This document shows positions 8,124 through 15,620 of a DNA stretch of 15,620 nucleotides, one piece after another. This DNA is from Fusobacteriota bacterium (GTDB lineage Bacteria > Fusobacteriota > Fusobacteriia > JAPLKR01). Made by a program: the position numbers and the translations under genes. The stretch's first letter is position 1, and the number at the start of each line of letters is the position of its first letter. The notes beneath the pieces are model-generated. The model made no database searches and was not told the origin of the DNA. It worked only from the letters and a program-made list of their open reading frames with translations. The stretch covers positions 1 through 15,620 of the forward strand of contig JAPLKR010000126.1 of assembly GCA_026387965.1 (NCBI GenBank). The letters run 5' to 3'.

Positions 8124-9335
8124 CTATTTAAACACCTTGTGTCCGAAACTTTCTAGCTTCTTAAAAAGAGCATCTCGATGCTCTTTTCCAAAACACTCTA
8201 ACACAAGATTAACCTCTTGCTGTCCAATATCGATATCATTTTTATACATAGATTGATTCATCTGCAAGATATTGATTTTCTCCTCAGAAATCAGTTTGAC
8301 AATTTTTTCCAGTTCTCCAGGCCTATCAAATATTCGAACTTTAATATCTACTCTGCGACCCTCTGCAATCAACGCTAAATTTAAAACACGTTCCATCATA
8401 TTAATATCAACATTTCCGCCTGAAATGATCGCGACTACTTTTTTTCCCACTAACTCTAATTTCCCAGATAATATTGCCGCTACGCTCACGCTCCCTGCGC
8501 CCTCTGCAATAATCTTATCCTTTTCCATTAAAAAAAGCATAGCTTGGGCAATTTCAGATTCTGAAACCGTTATTATTTCATCCACAAAAGCTTTCACATG
8601 TTCAAGAGTAATCGTTCCCGCTTTTCGAACAGCAATTCCATCTGCAATGGAAGATCTTAGTGATATTTCAACGGATTCTCCCTTATCTATTGCCATAGTC
8701 ATGCACGGTGCGCTAATCGATTCAACGCCAATCACTCTAATACATGGATTTAAAGCTTTTGCCGCTGCTGCGATTCCAGCGATAATTCCTCCTCCACCAA
8801 TGGGAACAATCACCACATCAACATCAGGAATTTTTTCAAAAATTTCTAACATAATAGTACCTTGCCCCGCTATAATCTCCCTATCATCAAACGGATGTAA
8901 AAATGTAGCTCCAGTTTCAATTTGTATCTCACGGGCTTTCGCGTAAGCATCATCATATACTGCGCCTTCTAAAACAACCTTTGCACCATAATCTTTTGTC
9001 GCTTGAATTTTAGAAAGTGGGGCGGTCGCTGGCATAACAATCGTTGCACTAATTCCAAGCCGGGTAGCGCTGTACGCAACCCCCTGTGCATGATTTCCTG
9101 CACTAGACGCAATAACACCATTCGATTTTTCTTCATCACTTAAATTAGCTATTTTGTTACAAGCCCCTCTTAATTTAAATGAACCTGTTCGTTGCAAATT
9201 TTCTAGTTTTAAAAATACTTCCCCCTGAATTTTTCTCCCTAGTTTACTGCAATTATAAACTCCTGTCTCTTTAATAACCGATTGAATTGTTTTTCTCGCT
9301 CTTACAATATCTGCTAATGTTACAAGTTGTTCCAT
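8124..9335 (-). CDS. ilvA: Threonine ammonia-lyase (threonine dehydratase), PLP enzyme with C-terminal ACT domain
   Basis: This 403-aa protein deaminates L-threonine to 2-oxobutanoate and ammonia; Ser can also be a substrate. The PLP lysine is Lys54 in GSFKLRGA, the phosphate-binding loop is GGGG at 180-183, SSAGNHAQG (78-85) is the conserved Asn loop, and Ser305 in SGGN should contact the PLP ring nitrogen. Residues about 328-403 form one ACT domain (VRIFDRPGELEKI). This matches the about 400-aa ilvA/tdcB form with a single ACT domain, rather than the about 510-aa E. coli IlvA. ATG 9335 has GGAGG just upstream. It is monocistronic: promoter at 9388-9396, hairpin at 8058-8094. No branched-chain synthesis genes are nearby, so it may be catabolic (tdcB-like) or serve isoleucine synthesis. 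ACT ligand binding would give allosteric control. Confidence 0.95.
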   Translation of the reverse strand: MEQLVTLADIVRARKTIQSVIKETGVYNCSKLGRKIQGEVFLKLENLQRTGSFKLRGACNKIANLSDEEKSNGVIASSAGNHAQGVAYSATRLGISATIVMPATAPLSKIQATKDYGAKVVLEGAVYDDAYAKAREIQIETGATFLHPFDDREIIAGQGTIMLEIFEKIPDVDVVIVPIGGGGIIAGIAAAAKALNPCIRVIGVESISAPCMTMAIDKGESVEISLRSSIADGIAVRKAGTITLEHVKAFVDEIITVSESEIAQAMLFLMEKDKIIAEGAGSVSVAAILSGKLELVGKKVVAIISGGNVDINMMERVLNLALIAEGRRVDIKVRIFDRPGELEKIVKLISEEKINILQMNQSMYKNDIDIGQQEVNLVLECFGKEHRDALFKKLESFGHKVFK

Positions 9336-9387
9336 ATACCCTCCAGTTTTAAAAAAATTACCATCTTTGTGATTAATTTATGTTCAT

Positions 9388-9396
9388 ATTATATCA
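9388..9396 (-). promoter_or_regulatory. Extended -10 promoter of the threonine ammonia-lyase gene
   Basis: Minus strand TGA-TATAAT, with the -10 at 9393-9388, about 50 nt before the ATG. There is no convincing -35 at 16-18 nt. The leader is too short for a T-box or similar riboswitch. Confidence 0.55.
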
Positions 9397-9446
9397 CAAT
9401 TCACACTCCGTAACATTTATTTTATAAACTTTTTTGTATCGACTAT

Positions 9447-9477
9447 AAAAAAAGCACTTAGAATTTCTTCTAAATGC
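9447..9477 (-). terminator. Rho-independent terminator of deoC
   Basis: Read on the minus strand, GCATTTAGAA-gaaa-TTCTAAGTGC forms a 10-bp stem with one U-G wobble and a GNRA-type GAAA loop, followed directly by seven Ts. It begins about 20 nt after the deoC stop codon. Confidence 0.85.
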
Positions 9478-9497
9478 CCTGTGATTAATTTCAAAAA

Positions 9498-10154
9498 TTA
9501 ATATCCGCCTTTTATCTCTTGCCCTTCAACAAGCTGGACACCACTGCTCGTTCCAAGTCTTTTCACACCCATTGCAATATATTTTTCTGCTGTTTCTTTA
9601 TCTCTCACCCCGCCGCTCGCTTTAACCGCTAAGTTAGGTGCTACTGACATAAATATTTCAACATCCTCAACAGTTGCTCCACGTGTTCCAAATCCTGTCG
9701 ATGTTTTAATAAATTCTGCCCCTGATTTTAGAACAACTTCAGTTACTTGAGCAATCTCTTCATTGGTTAAATAACACGTCTCAACAATCACCTTTAACAG
9801 AGTTTTTCCACATGCTGCTTTAACAGCCTTTATCTCTTCTAAAACAAACGCCCAGTTTCCTGATTTTAAAGCTCCAACATTGATTACCATATCAATTTCA
9901 GTAGCCCCTTTAGAAATAGCATCCTTTGTTTCAAAAACTTTTGTTTCACACGTAGTATTGCCAAGTGGAAATCCAATTACCGTACACACATCTACACCGC
10001 TGCCTTTTAACTCTTTGCTTGCTAAAGCTACATAGCTTGGCGGAATACAAACTGAAGCAAATTGATATTTTGCTGCCTCCACACAAATTTTCTTAACATC
10101 TGCTTCAGTAGCAACTGCCTTCAAAATTGTATGGTCTATATACTTATTCATCAT
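9498..10154 (-). CDS. deoC: Deoxyribose-phosphate aldolase
   Basis: This 218-aa class I aldolase cleaves 2-deoxyribose 5-phosphate into glyceraldehyde 3-phosphate and acetaldehyde, in deoxynucleoside breakdown. Lys150 in EFIKTSTGF is the Schiff-base lysine, Lys178 in VKASGGVR is the second active-site lysine, and Asp89 in EIDMVIN completes the proton relay. The N-terminus (YIDHTILK) and the phosphate-binding GTSSG (201-205) are typical, and the length is normal for the family. Two consecutive ATGs (10154 and 10151) follow AAGGAG by 6 and 9 nt; either may be used. It is transcribed alone, from a promoter at 10189-10217 to a terminator at 9447-9477. No other nucleoside-salvage gene is nearby. 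Confidence 0.97.
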   Translation of the reverse strand: MMNKYIDHTILKAVATEADVKKICVEAAKYQFASVCIPPSYVALASKELKGSGVDVCTVIGFPLGNTTCETKVFETKDAISKGATEIDMVINVGALKSGNWAFVLEEIKAVKAACGKTLLKVIVETCYLTNEEIAQVTEVVLKSGAEFIKTSTGFGTRGATVEDVEIFMSVAPNLAVKASGGVRDKETAEKYIAMGVKRLGTSSGVQLVEGQEIKGGY

Positions 10155-10188
10155 CGAATACTCCTTCTAATATGTTTTGGTACCATTC

Positions 10189-10217
10189 ATTATACACCGT
10201 TTCTTAAAAAAAATCAA
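10189..10217 (-). promoter_or_regulatory. Promoter of deoC
   Basis: Minus strand TTGATT (10217-10212), a 17-nt spacer and TATAAT (10194-10189), about 35 nt before the ATG. The -35 box lies directly next to the end of the GH13 remnant, so the sequence feeding deoC may have been joined to the decayed operon by deletion. Confidence 0.7.
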
Positions 10218-10220
10218 TGT

Positions 10221-11016
<796 letters not shown>

Positions 11017-11044
11017 TTACTTATACCCTCGTATTTTTCTCTCT

Positions 11045-11073
11045 ATTCTACTCCATCCCTCCTATAAATGCAA
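11045..11073 (-). promoter_or_regulatory. Possible promoter of the SGNH hydrolase gene
   Basis: Minus strand TTGCAT (11073-11068), a 17-nt spacer and TAGAAT (11050-11045), about 30 nt before the ATG. It overlaps the stop codon of the permease remnant, so it could be fortuitous or may have been selected once the original operon promoter was lost. Confidence 0.35.
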
Positions 11074-11212
11074 GACCTTCAATAAAATATCGATTAAAGA
11101 AGATGTCGAGAATCCGTTCGGACAAAATATAAATAATCGGGCTGGGCATAATCAAGTTCCAGTAACTCACACATTAACCCTTAAGCGTTTTTAACCCTAT
11201 GGTGGTGTTATG
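11048..11212 (-). pseudogene. C-terminal remnant of a MalG-type sugar ABC transporter permease
   Basis: In one minus-strand frame ending at TAG 11048-11050 the reading is TTIGLKTLKG, a stop (TAA 11174-11176), CVSYWNLIMPSPIIYIL, then FFNRYFIEGLAFIGGM. It matches the end of MalG/UgpE-type permeases: '(T)LxxGLxxLxGqYgxxWnLIMAasxI...P', then 'FiFFQrYFieGLaxGgvK'. The last membrane helix and the short 'YFIEGL' tail are recognisable. Upstream a TGA interrupts the frame and similarity is lost. The remnant ends 31 bp before the SGNH start, as expected for an operon of sugar permease, esterase and glucosidase. The assignment rests on pattern memory, not on an alignment. Confidence 0.6.
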
Positions 11213-12084
11213 TCAAGAAAGCTGACACATTAAATTCGAGTAAATTAACTAACTGTTTTTGACTTATTCTTCGGATAGAACTACCTTTCAAACTCAATTA
11301 GGAAACCGTTAATTGCTTCAGTTACCCTATTAGAGTTACATAAATGTAGAATACCAGTAAATACTATCCATCGGTATTGCCGTGTTACGCATTTCACATT
11401 TAACATCGTCGCTTCTCTTGTTTTATATAAAATACTTCACTTGTGTCTTTTCGCAATAATCTTTTCAGACAAAACTTCTGAACTGTGAGCATTATAGTTC
11501 ATTATCTGGTCGTTCAATAATGCCTTACTTATATCAAATTTTCTAGATATTTGTTCCTATTTTTTTCGCAGTTCTAAGATTTATTTGACTGCATGTAGCT
11601 AAAAAAAATTATTTTATCTTGGATTTTTCATACCGTGATATTTCTCCTGACTTGCTAATATGTAGCATATTAAGAAGATTCAGTCTTTCCACTTTTTAGT
11701 TTACTCCTCACTCTTTCTTCCCTCCACTATTTTCCATAACACCATCAAAATCAAAATGTATTGAACCACCAAGATAACTATCAACTCAATTTAAAAATTT
11801 TGTAAATAAAAAAATAGTTAGCGCTTGCTAACTATTTTTTGGAATTCTTCTATGCGCTGTATCGTGTTTTATGAAAGTAGAGTACCTTCGCATTACAAAT
11901 ATTTTTTTAAATAACGCATCCTCAACTTCTTACGAACACATATCTGAAACTCGTTGCATCCATCAAAATGATTTCTTATAAAGAGAATGCAGATGAATTT
12001 TATAGTATGTCCTCTTATTATGACAACACAAGCAACTCATTTTATAAGAATGCAAATATTCATTATATATCATTGATTTCATTT
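11213..12084. other. About 0.9 kb without an intact gene; degenerate reading frames
   Basis: No intact gene is visible. Protein-like but broken frames occur. On the minus strand, 11281-11580 is 100 codons interrupted by stops at codons 8 and 48, with an HTH-like ISRKFDISKALLND and later VTEAINGFLIEFER. Also on the minus strand, 11708-11785 reads YLGGSIHFDFDGVMEN. On the plus strand, 11911-12090 is an open frame with no proper start, containing YLKLVASIKMISYKENADEF, faintly like the end of a transposase. I cannot assign any of them. Together they suggest decayed genes or mobile DNA rather than a regulatory region. Confidence 0.4.
11809..11840. terminator. Perfect hairpin flanked by A/T runs (bidirectional terminator)
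   Basis: AAAAAATAGTTAGC (11809-11822) and its exact complement (11827-11840) flank the 4-nt loop GCTT, giving a T-run after the stem in either direction. It lies 245 bp past the stop of the secreted lysozyme-like protein and could end that transcript. It may instead have belonged to a gene now lost. Confidence 0.7.
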
Positions 12085-14988
12085 TTATAAACTTGCCGTT
12101 ATGGATTGTAAGCCAGGCTGCAAATTACTTCCGCTTTGATTAACACCTAAACTAAATGTCACAATAGCGCCAACTCCCACTGTACTTGGTATCGAAATAT
12201 TCGTTCCATTTACTGTCGGCTGACACCATGTTCCATTTACAGTAACTCCATAACAAGAAATGCTGCTTTGAGGAGCTAAGCCTGATAGTGTAATTAAGTT
12301 CGTACCCGGAAGAATTTTACTTGTAGTATTTTTTAATGTGAAATTCCCTGTGCCAGAAACATACCATGCATTTCCCACTTCATTAATCGCAACAGTCTGG
12401 GTAATATTGGCACTTGGTCCTGGACTTGGTCCTGGACTTGGTCCTGGTCCTGGACTAATTGGAGCTAGCGTCTTCATCGTAAGATCACTAAATTGAATAT
12501 TTAAACTTGAAGATACATTATTAATAGCATCTTTTAGTATAGCAAAAATAATCGGTCTTTGTGTTGCTACTGATATACTCAAGCAATCAGAAGCTGATAT
12601 TCCATTGTTTGCTAATGCCTCTTGAAATGCTTTTTCACTAACAGAATTTGCAATTGTTTGATATTTTCCACTAGTATCAACATATCCTAGAGTAGCCATT
12701 GAGTCCTCAAAAACTGATTCTAACTCAGTCATTGGAAATATCATCAAATTATCTTCTCCTGGAACAATACTTGCTGTATTATTATATAATTCATCGAGAT
12801 AAAATCTTATCTGACGTGGATATAATACATAAGTTCCTGACGATTTCACACCAACTGCAGCGTTATAGGCATCATCACTTAATGCATAATTATTAATATT
12901 ACTGATTTCACTTTGATAGTTTTCTGGTGATTCGCTTGTATTATCAAAATTATCAGCAAGATTCATATATTGATCTAAAATCGTACTATCTGGTCCAGCA
13001 TTATAAGCTGCATTAAAAATCATATCCATAAAACTCGAACTACTGCTGACAGCGCTTGAACTTAATTCTTGAATAGCTTTCGGCCATAGAATTGAAAGTG
13101 ATGAATCATCACCAAATCTTATTAAGTCATTATAGTGAAAATATGCTGCCGCCATCGGTGCAAAATAAATATTATCCAAAGAATTTGGTGCATTTTTGTT
13201 CGCTTGTACACCATTATCCTGATCTGCAACACTATACCCTAGAGACTCTTGAAGCGCAATATAATTATCTAATCCGTGTTCATTACCGCCCTGATTATCT
13301 GTGAATTTTTCAGCATAATCATTTAACTGAAAGGGTCCTCCTTGGCTAGGAGACATCACGCTACATGTGAATGCATCGATATATCCTGCAGGAATCCCAA
13401 GACTTGCTTGTCCATTATCTGAATAATTTCCATCAAAATCTAGTCCAGACTCCTGTAAAATTTGACCGAGGAGCGTTCCATATAGATAATCATCATTAAA
13501 TTTTATACTAGAAAACGTAGGATTCTCTCTTACCAAATGATCTATCATAGCTCCACCAACATAACACGACATCACCAATCTGCTAATTTGTGGCGTTAAT
13601 GCTACTGTTGATTGTACTCCACTACCACTCACAGCTGTAAATGGAAATGTCGTATGATAAATAATCGTTCCGTAGTCACCAGTTACAAAAGTTAACGGTA
13701 CTTTTGTGGTGGTTGAAGTATCAAGTGAGCTGATTTTCGCCGAAGCGTCATCCGAAGACAACGAAATTCCCGAATATACTCCCTGCGGCAAAGTTACTTC
13801 ATTATCACCATTGACTATATTATTAATATTAAATGTCAGTCCGCTATAACTAGGTGTATTCAAAGTAATATTTGCACTTCCACTCAAATTGTTCGCCACA
13901 AAATCCACTTGGTTCTCTGTGATATTCGGAATGGGCGACAACACCATGTTTAGCGTTTGATCTGAACTCATCGTCACATTCCCTTGATATTGGAGTAGCT
14001 GCGTACCATTAAACACAGGGGATGTATATATACTATATATTTGATTAGTCGCTAAAAAATTTCTAAATTCCTGTGTTTGCCCAAATTTCATCGGTTGAAC
14101 CGCGACAACATTCCCGCTTGCATCTTTCACATAAACGGTTATTTCGTTTGGTATCTGGATATCATTTTTAGTAGGATAAGGGGCATTTCCTAGTGTTGCC
14201 GTTAAGCAGTTCGTCCCTGGCTTTTCACCTTGTGTATAAAATGCCGTCACACTTGTTGGGGATGAATTTTCCACAGTGATTGTACTCGGTGAAAAAGTAT
14301 AATAATACCAATCATCTTCTTGACTGCCATTATATTGAGGCGTTATCGTGTAACTTCCATAAGGTAAGTTTTGAATAGTTGTCGGCGTAGCATAATTTGT
14401 AATCGGTACACTAATCGGTTGGAAAAGATCGGAGCCATTAATAATTAAATTAACAACACTTGGCGCATTTCCACTTCCTTTAGGTAGAACATTAATGGAA
14501 ATTTCTCCATTCGTTGGCACCGCTGTGCCATTTAACATGCACACAACATTTAAATTTTGTCCTAATGGCATGCCTGTTCCATTTATGGATACTGTAATTT
14601 GAAAACTTAATGTGTCTCCTGGGTTAAGTACCCCATTTATGGTATATTGATTTTCAGAATTTTTTATAATTGGATAATATTGTTGCCCAATATAAGCACT
14701 CCAAATCTGAGTTGTACCCGCATAATTTGTTGGGATGTTAAAAGTTATTGGATTGGTTGCCAAATTAATTGGAACTCCTGACGTATTGGTGATGGAAAAA
14801 TTTCCCTGCCCTGACAGATAAAACTGACTTCCCGTCATACTTACAGATACCGCTTGCTGCAACGTTCCTAAAGTTGTTGTTGAAATAATATTTTGCGGTG
14901 CCACAAATAAATTCGCGCCTTCTAAGGAACCCGCTAATCCACCTAATACTAAAATAACAGCTGCCAGTTTTAAATAACTTTTCTTCAT
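12085..14988 (-). CDS. Large secreted multidomain protein with lysozyme/SLT-like core and duplicated beta modules (967 aa)
   Basis: ATG 14988 follows AAGGAG by 6 nt. Residues 1-25 form a signal peptide ending EGA. Residues about 45-165 are a beta module (FYLSGQGNFSITNTS); about 175-460 are further beta-rich, immunoglobulin-like repeats. Residues about 465-760 contain what I read as a lysozyme-fold (SLT/GH23-like) core: LLGQILQESG with candidate acid Glu513, GPFQLNDYA (551-559) and the hallmark AAYNAGP (660-666). After a helical stretch comes a Pro-Gly-Pro-Ser linker (845-859). A C-terminal module (about 862-967, WYVSGTGNFTLKNTTS) resembles the first one and may be a carbohydrate-binding domain. 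Likely role: an extracellular or cell-surface glycan hydrolase acting on peptidoglycan or chitin-like polymer; the substrate is not determined. It has its own promoter and a long leader. Confidence 0.8.
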   Translation of the reverse strand: MKKSYLKLAAVILVLGGLAGSLEGANLFVAPQNIISTTTLGTLQQAVSVSMTGSQFYLSGQGNFSITNTSGVPINLATNPITFNIPTNYAGTTQIWSAYIGQQYYPIIKNSENQYTINGVLNPGDTLSFQITVSINGTGMPLGQNLNVVCMLNGTAVPTNGEISINVLPKGSGNAPSVVNLIINGSDLFQPISVPITNYATPTTIQNLPYGSYTITPQYNGSQEDDWYYYTFSPSTITVENSSPTSVTAFYTQGEKPGTNCLTATLGNAPYPTKNDIQIPNEITVYVKDASGNVVAVQPMKFGQTQEFRNFLATNQIYSIYTSPVFNGTQLLQYQGNVTMSSDQTLNMVLSPIPNITENQVDFVANNLSGSANITLNTPSYSGLTFNINNIVNGDNEVTLPQGVYSGISLSSDDASAKISSLDTSTTTKVPLTFVTGDYGTIIYHTTFPFTAVSGSGVQSTVALTPQISRLVMSCYVGGAMIDHLVRENPTFSSIKFNDDYLYGTLLGQILQESGLDFDGNYSDNGQASLGIPAGYIDAFTCSVMSPSQGGPFQLNDYAEKFTDNQGGNEHGLDNYIALQESLGYSVADQDNGVQANKNAPNSLDNIYFAPMAAAYFHYNDLIRFGDDSSLSILWPKAIQELSSSAVSSSSSFMDMIFNAAYNAGPDSTILDQYMNLADNFDNTSESPENYQSEISNINNYALSDDAYNAAVGVKSSGTYVLYPRQIRFYLDELYNNTASIVPGEDNLMIFPMTELESVFEDSMATLGYVDTSGKYQTIANSVSEKAFQEALANNGISASDCLSISVATQRPIIFAILKDAINNVSSSLNIQFSDLTMKTLAPISPGPGPSPGPSPGPSANITQTVAINEVGNAWYVSGTGNFTLKNTTSKILPGTNLITLSGLAPQSSISCYGVTVNGTWCQPTVNGTNISIPSTVGVGAIVTFSLGVNQSGSNLQPGLQSITASL
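12412..12447 (+). repeat. 12-bp tandem repeat, three perfect copies, within the linker
   Basis: ACTTGGTCCTGG occurs three times in tandem, followed by a partial copy to 12456. On the coding (minus) strand each unit encodes Pro-Gly-Pro-Ser. It forms the flexible hinge before the C-terminal module of the secreted lysozyme-like protein. The unit is a multiple of three, so copy-number slippage keeps the frame. Confidence 0.95.
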
Positions 14989-15060
14989 TGTTTTCTCCTT
15001 ATGATTGCGATATATTAATTAAAATTACATAATAATTAGTGTGTTTGGACAGACTCAAAT

Positions 15061-15132
15061 CTACGACCACCCACCATTACGTATTTTGATGCAACTGAGC
15101 GCAACTGAACACATTGTTGCTATTTTCTTCGT
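15061..15132 (-). other. Mini-frame with perfect Shine-Dalgarno but ACG start in the leader of the secreted protein gene
   Basis: In the roughly 180-nt leader, AGGAGG (15145-15140) is followed after exactly 7 nt by ACG AAG AAA ATA GCA ACA, open for 23 codons to TAG at 15061. With ATG in place of ACG it would read MKKIATMCSVALSC, a signal-peptide-like start. Codon 7 is an in-frame ATG. It is either a non-canonically started leader peptide or a gene start killed by an ATG-to-ACG change. Two 10-bp near-identical units (GCAACTGAGC, GCAACTGAAC; 15091-15110) lie inside. Confidence 0.35.
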
Positions 15133-15174
15133 ACTTTAGCCTCCTGTAATGTTATTATTTTTTAACCTAATGGC

Positions 15175-15203
15175 ATTATATCATTTATGTATTTATAAAT
15201 CAA
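15175..15203 (-). promoter_or_regulatory. Promoter of the secreted lysozyme-like protein gene
   Basis: Minus strand TTGATT (15203-15198), a 17-nt spacer, then TGA-TATAAT with the -10 at 15180-15175. It has both a fair -35 and an extended -10, and lies just after a long poly-A stretch (minus strand) that could act as an UP element. Transcription would begin near 15168, leaving a leader of about 180 nt. Confidence 0.75.
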
Positions 15204-15284
15204 ATTTTTTTTTTTTAATATATTGTGTTTGTGGGTGAATTTATAATCATAGTTGCTTTCTTAAATGTTAGGAATGAATATTTC

Positions 15285-15499
15285 GCTTATCATTCCGGTC
15301 ATAGTACCGGAATCTATTCTTGAAGTTCATAGATACCGGTACTATAGCAAATCAAAAACAAAGCTGGATACTTTGCAATATGTCACCCTGAGCGAATCCG
15401 AGAGACCTATCCCTGTAAAATTCGAGATGTCTCCACGTTGGTCGACATGACAACCATGTCAAGGTTTGTTTTGAAACCGCTCTAGCAGCCGGTATGACA
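15285..15499. repeat. Cluster of palindromic interspersed repeats (TGTCA...TGACA type)
   Basis: Three palindromic units lie side by side. First, 15301-15345: ATAGTACCGG and CCGGTACTAT, then ATCTAT and ATAGAT inside, a 16-bp stem with one A-A mismatch and an 11-nt loop. It competes with ATTCCGGT/ACCGGAAT at 15292-15313. Second, 15381-15452: an imperfect long palindrome from TGTCACCCTGAGCGAATCCG to GGTCGACATGACA. Third, the segment to 15499 ending CCGGTATGACA. A TGACAaccaTGTCA motif (15448-15461) joins the last two. Units with these TGTCA ends and CTGAGCG/GGTCGACA interiors are typical of short non-autonomous palindromic repeats scattered through many bacterial genomes. No protein is encoded. 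Confidence 0.7.
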
Positions 15500-15587
15500 A
15501 ATTCAAGAATTCTATGCGTTTTAGCAATCCGCTATAAGTGCAACAGGGAAAAATAAAGGTAATAAAAAAGCCCATAAGAAGAAAGTC

Positions 15588-15596
15588 TGTTATAAT
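15588..15596 (+). promoter_or_regulatory. Extended -10 promoter-like site pointing out of the window
   Basis: TGT-TATAAT reads in the plus direction, preceded by an A-rich tract. No good -35 is seen 16-18 nt upstream. Any gene it serves lies beyond the right edge. Confidence 0.35.
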
Positions 15597-15620
15597 GTAG
15601 GTTACGATCAAACATTAAGG

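Noticed and set aside
8272-8946. 224-codon plus-strand open frame
   Set aside because: It lies wholly antisense to the threonine ammonia-lyase gene, whose motifs are unmistakable; it has no ribosome binding site that I can see and a biased Ser/Ile/Pro composition typical of a shadow frame.
9336-9400. T-box or other riboswitch before the threonine ammonia-lyase gene
   Set aside because: The leader is only about 45 nt long, with no T-box motif or antiterminator structure.
11017-12084. tRNA, rRNA or structured RNA gene in the long gap
   Set aside because: No cloverleaf, TTCGA-type arm or rRNA-like sequence was found; only one terminator-like hairpin and degenerate coding remnants are visible.
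15265-15450. 61-codon plus-strand open frame
   Set aside because: It runs through the palindromic repeat cluster; the reading is explained by repeat DNA and has no Shine-Dalgarno.
15285-15499. CRISPR array
   Set aside because: The repeats are palindromic and of unequal length and sequence, with no regular spacers and no cas genes nearby.

Overview
The window looks like chromosomal DNA of a low-GC bacterium with an outer membrane. The main evidence is an LPS-transport (Lpt-type) locus: an LptD-like outer-membrane protein and a very large LptC/LptA-like protein. The metabolic genes (threonine ammonia-lyase with an ACT domain, deoxyribose-phosphate aldolase) are of the kind shared by Firmicutes and Fusobacteria, so a Fusobacteriota-like or other low-GC diderm host is plausible. 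I cannot name the organism from sequence alone. TGA and TAG both serve as ordinary stops, and ribosome binding sites are strong (AGGAGG-like). All intact genes lie on the minus strand; only a truncated transposase at the left edge is on the plus strand.

Layout, left to right. 1-245 is the 3' end of an IS3/IS150-type insertion sequence that stops about 20 bp beyond the last gene of the envelope operon. 265-7981 is a four-gene minus-strand operon, read from right to left: a 186-aa secreted protein, a 308-aa lipoprotein, a 1138-aa LptD-like protein and a 906-aa LptC/LptA-like protein. A good extended -10 promoter precedes it, directly against the hairpin that ends the next transcription unit. 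8124-9335 is threonine ammonia-lyase (ilvA/tdcB type) and 9498-10154 is deoC, each with its own promoter; deoC has a classical terminator.

10221-11212 holds the ruins of a sugar-utilisation operon. A 57-codon stump of a GH13 alpha-glucosidase lies just downstream of an intact SGNH/GDSL hydrolase gene, and the C-terminal end of a MalG-type sugar ABC permease lies just upstream of it. Neither relic is intact. 11213-12084 is about 0.9 kb without an intact gene, holding degenerate reading frames and one strong hairpin.

12085-14988 encodes a large secreted multidomain protein. It has a lysozyme/SLT-like core and related beta modules at both ends, the last joined by a repetitive Pro-Gly-Pro-Ser linker. 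Its promoter is good and its roughly 180-nt leader contains a curious ACG-started mini-frame. 15285-15499 is a cluster of palindromic interspersed repeats of the TGTCA...TGACA kind. A plus-strand promoter-like site sits at the right edge.

The most interesting parts are the enlarged Lpt locus with its two unrecognised exported partners, the secreted lysozyme-fold protein, and the fossil sugar operon that is visible only by translating the intergenic DNA.
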